From the NCBI GenBank assembly GCA_016125505.1, contig WGLP01000010.1, forward strand, positions 87,710 to 151,709: 64,000 bases of DNA, read 5' to 3'. This stretch comes from Gammaproteobacteria bacterium (GTDB taxonomy: Bacteria > Pseudomonadota > Gammaproteobacteria > UBA6429 > Thiohalophilaceae). Both the position numbers and the translations under genes were made by a program. The notes beneath the pieces are model-generated. The model was not told the DNA's origin, did not search any database, and was given only the letters and a program-made list of their open reading frames with translations. This document shows positions 9,528 to 18,717 of this stretch, piece after piece; position 1 is the stretch's first letter; each line of letters begins with the position of its first letter.

Positions 9528-10658
9528 ATGCTTGAAGTGATCTGTTGGGTCAGCCTGTTCGGCGCAATATACAGTTACTTCCTTTATCCGCTGGTGTTGC
9601 TGGTCATGCCAAAGAAACGCCTGCAGACAGAACCAGACAAACCCCTGCCTTTTGTCACGCTCATCATTACGGCACACAACGAACAAAAGCGGATCCAGAG
9701 CAAACTGGAGAACACACTCGCCATTGACTACCCTGAAGAGCTACGTGAAATCCTGGTCGCCTCAGACGGCTCTACGGATGCTACCAACACTATTGTCGAA
9801 TCCTTCCATGACCGCGGGATTAAACTGGTCCACGTGCAGGAACGCAAGGGCAAGGAAAATGCCCAGCTTGCCGCAATTCAAGCGGCTCGCGGTGAGCTAA
9901 TCGTCTTCTCCGACGTTGCCACCCAGATTCCTCCCGAAGCGTTGCGAAACCTGGTGAATGTCTTCACTGATCCACGGGTCGGCGCCATCTCCAGCGAAGA
10001 TCGCTTTATTACAGAGGATGGCAAGGTCGCCGGCGAAGGCGCCTATGTTAAATACGAAATGTGGTTGCGCAAGCTCGAAAGCCAGGTGCACAGTCTGGTC
10101 GGCCTCAGCGGATCTTTTTTTGCTGCACGTAAAGACGTTTGTGAGAACTGGGACATCAGCGTCCCCAGCGATTTCAATACCGCCCTCAACTGCGTGACCA
10201 AAGGCTATATTGCCGTCTCTGCGCCTGATGTCCTGGGCTACTACCCCAATCTGAAAGACGACAGCAAGGAGTATCAGCGCAAACTACGCACAGTCATACG
10301 CGGCATGGCCGCTGTTGTGAAAAAACCAGTTGTACTCAATCCCTTCGGCTTGGGTTTCTTTGCACTCGAGGTGTTCAGTCACAAGATTATGCGCTGGCTG
10401 GTGCCCTGGTTTATGCTGGCGCTACTGATTAGTTCGCTCCTGGTCTTTCAGCACCATGTCTTCTATATGCTGTTACTAGCAGGCCAGATAGGCTTTTATC
10501 TGGTTGCGGCCCTTGGCTATATCCTGCCATCCTTGCGTAACAATACACTATTCAAGCTACCGTTCTTTTTCTTCCAGGTAAATTTCGCGATTGCCGATGC
10601 CGGACTGCGCTTCTTAATGGGTAAACGCATCACCATGTGGGAGCCATCCAAGCGCTAA
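9528..10658 (+). CDS. family 2 glycosyltransferase with membrane anchors
   Basis: A 376-residue processive-type family 2 glycosyltransferase. An N-terminal helix (about 5-25) is followed by the GT-A domain starting at LPFVTLIITAHNEQKRI, with the DGSTDAT nucleotide-binding motif, the metal-binding segment VFSDVATQIP, and the acceptor segment LVGLSGSFFAARKDV. Three or more C-terminal transmembrane helices follow (LVPWFMLALLISSLLVF and others). It would add a sugar to a lipid-linked intermediate at the inner membrane. It is the last gene of the cysC-galE-GT unit; its stop lies two bases from the end of the convergent glycosyltransferase gene. Confidence 0.9.
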   Translation: MLEVICWVSLFGAIYSYFLYPLVLLVMPKKRLQTEPDKPLPFVTLIITAHNEQKRIQSKLENTLAIDYPEELREILVASDGSTDATNTIVESFHDRGIKLVHVQERKGKENAQLAAIQAARGELIVFSDVATQIPPEALRNLVNVFTDPRVGAISSEDRFITEDGKVAGEGAYVKYEMWLRKLESQVHSLVGLSGSFFAARKDVCENWDISVPSDFNTALNCVTKGYIAVSAPDVLGYYPNLKDDSKEYQRKLRTVIRGMAAVVKKPVVLNPFGLGFFALEVFSHKIMRWLVPWFMLALLISSLLVFQHHVFYMLLLAGQIGFYLVAALGYILPSLRNNTLFKLPFFFFQVNFAIADAGLRFLMGKRITMWEPSKR

Positions 10659-10660
10659 CG

Positions 10661-11794
10661 CTATTGTTTGCTTGCCCTACCCAATACCATCGAATACAGC
10701 TGCAAATAATTTTCCAGATTGATATCGATATTATAATTCGTCTCAATTCTAGCCCGGGCAGCGGCGACCCGTGCATTAACATCCGTCGTATCTGTCATAA
10801 CACCTTCAATAATACTAATAAAGCGCTCAACCTTATCTGACTCTACGATATAACCGCAGCTCCCATCGCAAAGAACACGACGTATGCTTGGTATCGCTCT
10901 GGATAAGACCGGGACCTGGAGTGTCATCGCCTCCAGCAAGGTCATGGGCAGGCCTTCGTGATCAGAGGTAATCAGGAGCAAATCCATTTGCTTCAACAAG
11001 GGAGCAACATTCTCCACAAAACCGTGTAAGTGAATGTGTGTCGACAGGCCATCCGCAGCCAGTTGAGCCTCTATCGTCGATTTAAGCGGGCCATCCCCCA
11101 ACATATGAAAATGAACCGATTTGTCTGAACTATGTTGAATAACTGCTTTGGCAATCTCATAAAACAGATCCACGCGCTTTACCGGAACAAAGCGCCCAAC
11201 GAAAACAATATGAAATGCGTCTGGATATTTTTCGCGAATATTTATCGCTGCTGCTCCTGATTTGGATTCGACATACCGGATATCAACACAGTTTTCGATC
11301 ATTACCAGCTTTGACCGCGAGAATTCGCGCGACAGCATCTCCTGCAGCTCGGGTGAAACCGCTATAATCTTTTGTTGTAAAAATAATGCAGCGAGTTTAT
11401 CCAGTGAATCGAAAATAAACCGTTTAAAATTCAGGATACTACCCGCGAATTCAGGCGCACCATGCGAAGTGCGAATACTCTTTTTCCCATTCAATTTGGC
11501 AGCAAGACCGCCAATGACATTTTCCTTGTTGCGGTGGGTGTGCACGATGTCCGGTTGAAATTCTCGAACGATGTTGTAAAAAGATCGAAATATGGCTAAT
11601 CCGGACATGACAGATTCATCCAGCACCATGACGTCGACACCCTGGTTTCTCAGCTCCTCTTCCAACTGTCCATGATTGAGCAGCACCACCAATAAAGAAA
11701 TATCCTTTACTCTGGCAAGACGCTTTGCCAGGTGGAAGAGTTGAACCTCCGCCCCTGCCCACAAGTCCCCAGATGCCAAATGTATTATTTTCAT
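10661..11794 (-). CDS. family 4-type (group 1) glycosyltransferase
   Basis: A 377-residue GT-B glycosyltransferase. The start is taken at the ATG giving MKIIHLASGDLWAGAEVQL; a TTG nine bases further upstream is possible, neither having a clear ribosome binding site. Seen: the N-terminal glycine-rich acceptor loop (GDLWAGAE), HTHRNKENVIGGLAAKL, the donor-domain motif FVGRFVPVKRVDLFYEIA, and the EX7E-type segment SDHEGLPMTLLEAMTLQVPVL. It is on the minus strand alone, divergent from asnB, with a shared 277-base upstream region. Confidence 0.9.
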   Translation of the reverse strand: MKIIHLASGDLWAGAEVQLFHLAKRLARVKDISLLVVLLNHGQLEEELRNQGVDVMVLDESVMSGLAIFRSFYNIVREFQPDIVHTHRNKENVIGGLAAKLNGKKSIRTSHGAPEFAGSILNFKRFIFDSLDKLAALFLQQKIIAVSPELQEMLSREFSRSKLVMIENCVDIRYVESKSGAAAINIREKYPDAFHIVFVGRFVPVKRVDLFYEIAKAVIQHSSDKSVHFHMLGDGPLKSTIEAQLAADGLSTHIHLHGFVENVAPLLKQMDLLLITSDHEGLPMTLLEAMTLQVPVLSRAIPSIRRVLCDGSCGYIVESDKVERFISIIEGVMTDTTDVNARVAAARARIETNYNIDINLENYLQLYSMVLGRASKQ

Positions 11795-12071
11795 TAAGAA
11801 CAAACCGTCGTGTTATAAATTCACTTGTATTCGTTTATTTCGAAGATTCGATGAAATCATTGAAATCCGATACAAGACCAAATGCATCATGCACATGACA
11901 ACTTTAAAGGGGGACAATACTACAACTGGTGTTTCGCTAACGATATAATGGTGAAGCACTTTTTGGATTTTTGAACAAAAAATATACAACAGAAATCTGC
12001 TGCTCAAACAGGCTGGTTTATTTCTTCTTATTCGCGAATTGTAATTTTGACTGATTAACAGGTTTAACTCC

Positions 12072-14009
12072 ATGTGCGGTATAGCTGGCATTATCAAAAA
12101 AAACCTGTCTGGTGATGATATCGCATACTTCAGTCAGAAATTCTCAAATTCGATTAAACATCGCGGTCCGGATGATAGCGGCAGTTGGCACGAGCAACAA
12201 AGCGGTGTGCTTTTGACTCATCGCCGTTTATCCATTCATGACCTGTCTCCGCTGGGCGCACAGCCCATGCACTCTGCAAGCAACCGGTATTGTATCGTTT
12301 TCAATGGCGAAATTTATAACTACCAGGAATTAAGAACCGAATTATCACAATACGGGCATACTTTTCGCGGTGGCTCGGATACGGAAATCCTGCTTGCGGC
12401 CATAGAGCAATGGGGCACCAAATCCGCGGTCAGCAAGTTTATCGGGATGTTTGCCTTTGCGCTTTGGGACAAACAAAACAAAACGCTGCAGTTATGCCGT
12501 GATCGTCTCGGGGAAAAACCGCTCTATTATGGTTTCCAGGGTGATGTATTTTATTTCGCATCTGAATTGCATGCCATCGAATCCGTTTGTCCTGCTGACA
12601 AACTAGAAATCAGTTTGTCTGGCCTCCAGCATTATCTGCAATACGGTTACATATCCTCACCACAGTCGATTTATAAAGGGTTCCAGAAACTCCTGCCGGG
12701 TTCTCTCCTGACAATCCCAATACAGACATTATTCAAAGGTAATTCTAATTTATCACCGGAGATATTCTGGTCATTACGACAGGTGGCTGAATCCGGACTC
12801 CAACAACAACTGGACAACTTTGATACCGCTGTCGATAGTCTCAACACCAAATTACATGAGGTCATCAAACGACAGTTACTCGCAGATGTTAATGTCGGCC
12901 TGTTTCTCTCGGGTGGCATTGATTCAACGACCGTTACCGCTATCGCTCAGGATGTCAGCTCACAAAAGGTCAAAACCTTTACTATCGGTTACCACGAAAA
13001 GGAATATGATGAGTCAGGCTATGCGGGTGCAATTGCGCAACACCTAAACACCGATCACACCACTCTATATTTATCGCCGGATGATGCCAAATCCGTCATC
13101 CCTAATTTACCGAAAATCTATGACGAACCTTTTGCCGATTCATCACAGATACCGGCTTATCTCGTTTCCAAGCTGGCACGTGAACATGTCACAGTATGTT
13201 TGTCCGGTGACGGAGGAGATGAATTGTTTGCCGGCTATAATCGCTATCTGATGACTGACAGAATCTGGCATAAAATCGATCATATCCCGTCCTTCATACG
13301 AAAGATATTTGGAAAAACCATCGATGCAATTCCAGCCGGCGCTCGTGACGCAATCATTACATTATTCTACAAAAACAAACAGGGATCCTTGCAGTCAAAA
13401 GTTCAAAAGCTGGCGGATCTTATGCAGTCATCAAATATTATGTCCGCCTACGATGTCCTGTCATCGTACTGGCCACACCCTCGGGATTTACTAAAAGGAA
13501 ATGTGCCGGCCAATTCAGCGACACCACTGTTATCTGAAACCCGAAATTTTATCGATCAGGCGATGTATATCGATCAAATCCGCTATCTGGAGGGGGATAA
13601 TCTCGCCAAAACCGATCGTGCCAGCATGGCGGTTAGCCTGGAAACACGCCTACCTTTACTCAGTCATGATATTGTTGAATTGGCCTGGCGTATGCCAACG
13701 GAAATGAAAGTACATAGGAATATCAGTAAGTGGGTACTGAGAAATGTTTTATATAAGTATGTGCCGGAGAAAATGGTTAACCGCCCGAAGATGGGTTTTT
13801 CCGTGCCTATTGCACAATGGTTAAGAAATGATCTGAAAGAATGGGCGGATGACCATTTTTCCGCGCTAAACAATCACGATTTGCTTCACGCAAAGCCGAT
13901 TTTGCAGGCCTGGGCTACGCATAAAAGCGGCAAGGCCGATCATGCACATAAACTCTGGACGATCCTGATGTTCCTCGCCTGGCAACAGGAAAGAAAACAC
14001 ATTTTTTAA
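12072..14009 (+). CDS. asparagine-synthase-type glutamine amidotransferase, exosortase A locus type
   Basis: A 645-residue protein with an N-terminal class II glutamine amidotransferase domain (catalytic Cys2 in MCGIAGII; also HRGPDDSG, HRRLSIHDLS, NGEIYNY, GGSDTEIL) and a C-terminal ATP-pyrophosphatase domain (PP-loop FLSGGIDSTT, then YHEKEYDESGYA, LSGDGGDELFAGYNRY). Both active sites look intact. Members of this AsnB family occur regularly in XrtA exopolysaccharide loci, where they probably amidate a sugar carboxylate rather than make asparagine; here UDP-uronic acid genes at 53.5-55.8 kb could give the substrate (inference). It is followed after 7 bases by a glycosyltransferase. Confidence 0.93.
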   Translation: MCGIAGIIKKNLSGDDIAYFSQKFSNSIKHRGPDDSGSWHEQQSGVLLTHRRLSIHDLSPLGAQPMHSASNRYCIVFNGEIYNYQELRTELSQYGHTFRGGSDTEILLAAIEQWGTKSAVSKFIGMFAFALWDKQNKTLQLCRDRLGEKPLYYGFQGDVFYFASELHAIESVCPADKLEISLSGLQHYLQYGYISSPQSIYKGFQKLLPGSLLTIPIQTLFKGNSNLSPEIFWSLRQVAESGLQQQLDNFDTAVDSLNTKLHEVIKRQLLADVNVGLFLSGGIDSTTVTAIAQDVSSQKVKTFTIGYHEKEYDESGYAGAIAQHLNTDHTTLYLSPDDAKSVIPNLPKIYDEPFADSSQIPAYLVSKLAREHVTVCLSGDGGDELFAGYNRYLMTDRIWHKIDHIPSFIRKIFGKTIDAIPAGARDAIITLFYKNKQGSLQSKVQKLADLMQSSNIMSAYDVLSSYWPHPRDLLKGNVPANSATPLLSETRNFIDQAMYIDQIRYLEGDNLAKTDRASMAVSLETRLPLLSHDIVELAWRMPTEMKVHRNISKWVLRNVLYKYVPEKMVNRPKMGFSVPIAQWLRNDLKEWADDHFSALNNHDLLHAKPILQAWATHKSGKADHAHKLWTILMFLAWQQERKHIF

Positions 14010-14016
14010 TACAATA

Positions 14017-15159
14017 ATGAATAAAAATATATTACTCGTTGCCAATTGGGATTCGAATGTAGGCTATGCATGGTGGCTGATGGAGAATTTCTGGGCAACG
14101 ATTGCACGTGAATTCAGTAAATCGAACCACCAATCGATCCTTATTTACCCATCCATCTCCAAGATACCCAAAACAATCCAGGACAGTCCGATTGAAATCC
14201 TGGAGCACAATTTTGATCAAAAGAATTTCCGCAGCCTGCTCCGACTCATCAGCATAATTCGCAGCAAAAAAATTGCTTATCTATACCTGTCCGACAAACC
14301 GGAAACATCTTTTTTTTATATTTTCCTGAGATTATTTGGCATAAAGAAAATCATCATCCACGATCATACACCCGGCGAACGTCCTACCGTCACTGGAATA
14401 AAAAAATCACTCAAGAAACTCTATAAACGGTTACCCTTCATAAATGCCGATGCATTTATCGCAGTGACCGACTACATAAAACAACGCATGCTCAATTCGA
14501 GCTGCCTGCCTTCTTATAAATGTTTTGTCGCCAAAAACGGAATCAACCCGATTGGACGTAACCCTGAATATCGTTATTATGCGCATGATCAATTTAATCT
14601 TCCGCACGATGCGGTTCTCCTGATCACCACCGGCAGAGCCAACCACTATAAGCGCATAGACTTCATGATCGAGGCATTTGCCGAGGCCCTGAGGAATAAT
14701 GATGCATCACAGCATCTTTATTTTATTTATTGCGGAGACGGACCGCATTTGATCGATTTCAAGGCGCTTGTTAAAAGGCAGGGCTTAGAAAAAGAATTCA
14801 TATTTGCCGGCAATAGAACTGATGTACGTCAGCTTCTGCAATCATGCGATATAGGCATACAGGCCTCAAAGGGAGAAGTCGGTTATTCACTTTCCATTCT
14901 CGAATACATGAGCGCCGGCTTGGCGACGCTGGTTCCTGATAACCCTTCCGTTTGCCAGGCAATCACTAATAATGAAAATGGTATGATTTTTTCACAACTC
15001 GATACATTCTCGCTGGCAGAGAAATTATCAACGCTGATCAGTGATTCAAAATTACGAAAAAACCTTGGCAGCAAGGCTAACGAAACCGTGCAGAATTATT
15101 TTAATTTATCAAATACAAATATTGATCTGATTAATATTATCTCTCGGTATTTCATTTGA
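14017..15159 (+). CDS. group 1 glycosyltransferase
   Basis: A 380-residue GT-B glycosyltransferase. Recognisable parts: N-terminal VANWDSNVGYAWWLMENFW, the linker region with HDHTPGERPT, the donor-domain strand LLITTGRANHYKRIDFMIEAF, the segment YCGDGPHLIDFKALV, and the nucleotide-sugar binding GEVGYSLSILEYMSAGLATLVPD in the usual place of the EX7E motif. It follows asnB by 7 bases and is the last gene of this unit. After its stop there is a 435-base gene-free stretch. Confidence 0.88.
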   Translation: MNKNILLVANWDSNVGYAWWLMENFWATIAREFSKSNHQSILIYPSISKIPKTIQDSPIEILEHNFDQKNFRSLLRLISIIRSKKIAYLYLSDKPETSFFYIFLRLFGIKKIIIHDHTPGERPTVTGIKKSLKKLYKRLPFINADAFIAVTDYIKQRMLNSSCLPSYKCFVAKNGINPIGRNPEYRYYAHDQFNLPHDAVLLITTGRANHYKRIDFMIEAFAEALRNNDASQHLYFIYCGDGPHLIDFKALVKRQGLEKEFIFAGNRTDVRQLLQSCDIGIQASKGEVGYSLSILEYMSAGLATLVPDNPSVCQAITNNENGMIFSQLDTFSLAEKLSTLISDSKLRKNLGSKANETVQNYFNLSNTNIDLINIISRYFI

Positions 15160-15445
15160 TTCAGAATTAACAGATACAAAAAACGACAACAATAAACTTT
15201 GCATTCTGTAGTTAAGAAATATGCTCTTGTGCTCATCAATAACAATATCAGCAACGTGACTTACTCAAACTCTTTCCCGATAAATAAAATACTGGCAATA
15301 GCATACAAATCGAAATATGCGTTTTTACATTGTTTTTAGTAATGTTATAGAAACTATTTTTTCCTTAGCCTCCTCTCTCTCAAAAGGCATATCTCGATAA
15401 AAACTGAGATTTTTCAGTGCAATAAGCATACACACACTTTTTTTT
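15160..15445. other. gene-free AT-rich stretch between glycosyltransferase and lipoprotein genes
   Basis: The gap 15160-15594 holds no supportable gene. In its first 286 bases I see only AT-rich sequence with T-runs and no clear terminator, promoter pair or repeat. The last 150 bases hold two CRP-like boxes and a long stem-loop, listed separately. Confidence 0.6.
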
Positions 15446-15461
15446 CGTGAAGTAGGTCACA
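15446..15461 (+). promoter_or_regulatory. CRP/FNR-family-like binding site, upstream copy
   Basis: CGTGA-AGTAGG-TCACA fits the CRP consensus TGTGA-N6-TCACA at nine of ten fixed positions. Its centre lies 40 bp from the second copy, about four helical turns, so two dimers could bind the same face of the DNA. Confidence 0.5.
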
Positions 15462-15485
15462 TTTCTTTTTATAATCAATAACATA

Positions 15486-15501
15486 TGTGAATTTAGTCAC
15501 T
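15486..15501 (+). promoter_or_regulatory. CRP/FNR-family-like binding site, downstream copy
   Basis: TGTGA-ATTTAG-TCACT also matches nine of ten fixed positions of TGTGA-N6-TCACA. An ATTACT hexamer at 15522-15527 lies where the -10 box of a class II CRP-type promoter would be, but that start site would fall inside the stem-loop that follows, so the real promoter position is uncertain. Confidence 0.5.
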
Positions 15502-15529
15502 AATCGGAACACTCGAATTCAATTACTCT

Positions 15530-15586
15530 TCCTGTCGCCGAAATGGAGGACATGCGGATGTCGCTTGTAATGTTCGGCAGACAGGA
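15530..15586 (+). promoter_or_regulatory. leader stem-loop that covers the ribosome binding site
   Basis: Bases 15530-15542 (TCCTGTCGCCGAA) pair with 15573-15586 (TTCGGC-A-GACAGGA) to give 13 base pairs with one bulged A. Inside the loop, 15549-15553 (GACAT) pairs with 15558-15562 (ATGTC) across GCGG. The 3' arm contains AGGAG at 15583-15587, the ribosome binding site seven bases before the ATG at 15595. If transcribed, the structure would block translation unless opened by temperature, protein, small RNA or ligand. It does not resemble the cyclic di-GMP riboswitches I know. Confidence 0.6.
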
Positions 15587-15594
15587 GAGTAAGG

Positions 15595-16050
15595 ATGGGA
15601 TATTTACGCAACCTGCTAATTTTTGCAGCATTTTCAATCATTGTTACTGCGTGTGGTGGTGGAAATACGACTATCACGGGTAATGGTGCAACCAGTTCGT
15701 CATCTGGTTCTTCAGGGACCACAGGTGGCACAAGCTCAGGCGGTGGTACTACGAGTGGCGGTGGAAGCACTTCAGGTGGCACTACCACTACCGGCAGTGT
15801 AACTTTAAAATGGACTGCTCCTACAACACGATCCGATAATACTGCTGTATCTTTGAGCGACATTAGCGGATATCGGCTCTATTACGGGAGTGCTCCCACT
15901 GACACACCCAATTACGTTAACATTACTGACGGAACAGCGACTCAACAGACAATTTCATTACCGTCAGGCAGTTACTATTTTAGAATTAGCGCAATCGATT
16001 CAAGCGGATATGAAGGCCTGAAATCGACTGCAGTACAAAAGACCCTGTAG
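15595..16050 (+). CDS. fibronectin type III-domain lipoprotein
   Basis: A 151-residue protein. The N-terminus is a lipoprotein signal peptide (LLIFAAFSIIVTAC) with the lipobox Cys at residue 20. A low-complexity Gly/Ser/Thr linker follows (about residues 21-62), probably a flexible tether. The remainder is one fibronectin type III-like domain: VTLKWTAPTTRSDNT, LSDISGYRLYYGSAP, then YYFRISAIDSSGYEG. The AGGAG ribosome binding site is held in a leader stem-loop. The protein probably sits on the cell surface or outer membrane and contacts matrix or polymer. It lacks a C-terminal PEP-CTERM tag. It lies 59 bases before the beta-helix gene and likely shares its transcript. Confidence 0.85.
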   Translation: MGYLRNLLIFAAFSIIVTACGGGNTTITGNGATSSSSGSSGTTGGTSSGGGTTSGGGSTSGGTTTTGSVTLKWTAPTTRSDNTAVSLSDISGYRLYYGSAPTDTPNYVNITDGTATQQTISLPSGSYYFRISAIDSSGYEGLKSTAVQKTL

Positions 16051-16109
16051 TCTCCGGAAAATTGTATTTTATATTTTAAGACAGTGCATATTATAAAAGG
16101 TAATCATCC

Positions 16110-17654
16110 ATGAAATTTAAAATCCTGATTGGTTTAACACTCGGCCTTATTGCGACACTGGCAAATGCTGCCAGTTGGCAACTCCCTTCAGGATATTTCG
16201 TCCCTGCGAAACTACCGCTGACTGTCGTTAACCCTCGCCCGGATTCAGAGACTGCAAATTGGGCACGAAATCGCTTGGCTTATCCTGATGGGACTATGCA
16301 ATATCGTGTTCCTGTAGCTATTCAAGGTGGCGCTTACCCTTATCACTTTGAGTTAGTCAGCGGCCCCTCTGGAATGAGTATCGGTCAAGATATTACCGAT
16401 CAAGATTACGGCATCGTTACATGGACACCAACCACTAGCGGTGGTCCCTACACTGTCTCTGTCAAAGTAACCGACCAGGAATTAAATACGACAACTGCAA
16501 CCTGGACCGTCACAGCCACTACATCTGGCTTTGTATTCGTCGATCCAAATGCCGCCAATGGTGGTGATGGCAGCAAGGCTCACCCGTTCAATAATACAGA
16601 CGCCGTTTTTGGCAGTACGCCTACGTCAGCAACGTATTCAGGATATCAGATGATATTTCGTGGTGGCACCACTGCCATGCATGGCCCTGAATCCAATGGT
16701 AATGTGACATTGCAAAACAATAACAAACCGGTTGTTTGGCTCGGTTACACGGGCGAAAACGCCACGCTTGATTTCTCCCATTTAAAAGCCTTGATTAACA
16801 CCAATCAGAATGATATTTGGATAGAAGGTCTGAATATCAAAAACGCACGCACGGATGTTACTGATTATCACTTTTTCTATTTCAGCACAAATAGCACAAA
16901 TAACCGAACCGTTTTCTTCGAAAATAACTTCAGCAATATTGGATACTCAAACTCTGCAAATGACCCTGTAAACCAGGCATGCATTCTTATGTTCAATGGC
17001 GGTGTACTACGTAATTACTTCACTTTCATGGGCAATAGTCTGGATCAATTTCAAGCTTCATTTATTGATATATATGCGACCAAATATGCCGTCATTGAAA
17101 ACAACAAGCTACTGAATGGAATTGCACCATCACCTGAAGCTGCTTTTTATCTTAAATCTGACCTGCAAAATATAACAGTACGACGCAATGTATCGCTATC
17201 ACAAAGCTATGGCTACGGCGCTATATATATACCGCAACAAGCACAGATTTTCTCCAATGCTAATTTTGAGATTGCATACAATGTCATGCTGAGCGGTGAT
17301 ATCAGCAAGCCCATAGTTCGCTATGAATGGATGGGGTCAGGGCAAGCGAATAATAACAATCCGCAATTGTACGTTTACAGGAATACTTTTCGCGGCAATA
17401 TACAAGGGTTAGATGACTTCCCGTATACCGTTCATCTGGATAATAATGTATTGGTAAATTCGGCCGGTAATTATGGTGATACTACTGGAAATAATAGAGT
17501 AGTCATTCCCCAAAACAATCTTACGGCTACTCCTGGAAACAACGTAATTGACCTGGACGGCAATTTAGTTGGTAACGGAGCACAATACCGCGGTACGCGT
17601 GGATATGAAATATTTACTGGAGTTAATCCCCTTAGCGCACCATCATGGAATTAA
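16110..17654 (+). CDS. exported right-handed beta-helix protein with Ig-like domain
   Basis: A 514-residue protein with a clear signal peptide (FKILIGLTLGLIATLANA). A cadherin/Ig-like domain occupies about 60-150 (the stretch ending YTVSVKVTDQELNTTTATWTV). From FVFVDPNAANGGDGS on, the sequence has the repeated short beta-strand/Asn-rich turns of right-handed parallel beta-helix proteins (ENNFSNIG, IENNKLLNG, YRNTFRGN, HLDNNVLVN). Such folds are common among polysaccharide lyases and epimerases, but I cannot assign an active site. It could trim or bind the polymer made by this locus (inference). No PEP-CTERM tag is at its end, which reads NPLSAPSWN. Confidence 0.8.
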   Translation: MKFKILIGLTLGLIATLANAASWQLPSGYFVPAKLPLTVVNPRPDSETANWARNRLAYPDGTMQYRVPVAIQGGAYPYHFELVSGPSGMSIGQDITDQDYGIVTWTPTTSGGPYTVSVKVTDQELNTTTATWTVTATTSGFVFVDPNAANGGDGSKAHPFNNTDAVFGSTPTSATYSGYQMIFRGGTTAMHGPESNGNVTLQNNNKPVVWLGYTGENATLDFSHLKALINTNQNDIWIEGLNIKNARTDVTDYHFFYFSTNSTNNRTVFFENNFSNIGYSNSANDPVNQACILMFNGGVLRNYFTFMGNSLDQFQASFIDIYATKYAVIENNKLLNGIAPSPEAAFYLKSDLQNITVRRNVSLSQSYGYGAIYIPQQAQIFSNANFEIAYNVMLSGDISKPIVRYEWMGSGQANNNNPQLYVYRNTFRGNIQGLDDFPYTVHLDNNVLVNSAGNYGDTTGNNRVVIPQNNLTATPGNNVIDLDGNLVGNGAQYRGTRGYEIFTGVNPLSAPSWN

Positions 17655-17702
17655 AAACAAAACATGACTAGTAATGTAACCAACATAGAGCTGGAAAATA
17701 TA

Positions 17703-18647
17703 CTAACGATGACGTTTCTGGCTTTTTTTATGTATAAGCCGATTCAATAACGATATGCCTCTGGCAAAAAAATATACATAGAAAAGGAACGAATTTATTA
17801 TTCTGGTAAATATTTTTTCCTTGTTAAATTTAACCCACGATGAAATAAACGGGATTAAAACTATTCCGATGCATGTTACGTAAATAGTCGCATGGTGGGC
17901 ATGAAAATAAAGCAGTTCAAACAGCAAAGCTATGTGAAGAAGAATAAATATAGCGGAGAGGATGGCTACTTTTGAACTAAAAATAGCTTTTAATGAAACT
18001 GCATCACCCTTCCCATGCCATACTTCTCTTTTAAAATAATCTGATAATGTTTTAGGATATCCTTCATGAATTACCTTTAATAATGGCTCTTCGGTTACTT
18101 CGACACCATTACGTTTTGCTCTCATAGAAATTTCATAGTCTTCTCCTGTTTCCAGATTCACATCGAACCCCCCCAATTCCTCAAATAGTGTTTTTTTAAT
18201 AATCATGTGCCCGCTATTGATATGAGTATTTTCTTTTCTTTGCTGCGGTTCGAACCAATACTGCTCTATCCAGCTAGAATGTTCTGGCACCGAAACCCAT
18301 GAACCTGTCAGTTTCCTCACACCATTGCTTATTTCATCAATCACCGATTCAATATTTTTTTTCCACGTTGGCGTTAAATGGACATCCGCGTCTAAAAAGA
18401 TAATTATTTGTCCTGACGCTCTTGCTGCACCGAAATTCCTTAGATCGGCGACAGACGCGCCATCATAGCGAAGAACATTAGCACCGGCGTTTTGCGCTAT
18501 TTCAGATGTGCGATCACTTGAAAAGTGATCGATAACAATAATCTCGTAACTATATTTTACAGGGATATTCTCTTTTATTGTTTCCAGTGTTTCGACAATA
18601 CTACCTTCTTCGTTATACGCGGGAATAATAATCGACAAATCTTTCAT
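17703..18647 (-). CDS. family 2 glycosyltransferase
   Basis: A 314-residue GT-A glycosyltransferase. The start gives MKDLSIIIPAYNEEGSIVETL; the donor site shows IDHFSSDRT and IIFLDADVHLTPTW, and later GGFDVNLETGEDYEISMRAKRNG matches the acceptor/catalytic ED motif. Two or three hydrophobic helices lie at the C-terminus (AILSAIFILLHIALLF and further). It is the last of four minus-strand genes (17703-21980) in an AT-rich part of the window. Confidence 0.88.
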   Translation of the reverse strand: MKDLSIIIPAYNEEGSIVETLETIKENIPVKYSYEIIVIDHFSSDRTSEIAQNAGANVLRYDGASVADLRNFGAARASGQIIIFLDADVHLTPTWKKNIESVIDEISNGVRKLTGSWVSVPEHSSWIEQYWFEPQQRKENTHINSGHMIIKKTLFEELGGFDVNLETGEDYEISMRAKRNGVEVTEEPLLKVIHEGYPKTLSDYFKREVWHGKGDAVSLKAIFSSKVAILSAIFILLHIALLFELLYFHAHHATIYVTCIGIVLIPFISSWVKFNKEKIFTRIINSFLFYVYFFARGISLLNRLIHKKSQKRHR

Positions 18648-18717
18648 ATTTATATGTAATTTAACTCAACAAACAATTTACCAATATTTCTTCGACATAG
18701 CTCTGAGTTTAAAAAAC

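Noticed and set aside
15543..15650. Small overlapping frame starting at ATG 15543 before the lipoprotein gene
   Set aside because: It is in another frame than the lipoprotein, has no ribosome binding site and falls in the leader stem-loop.
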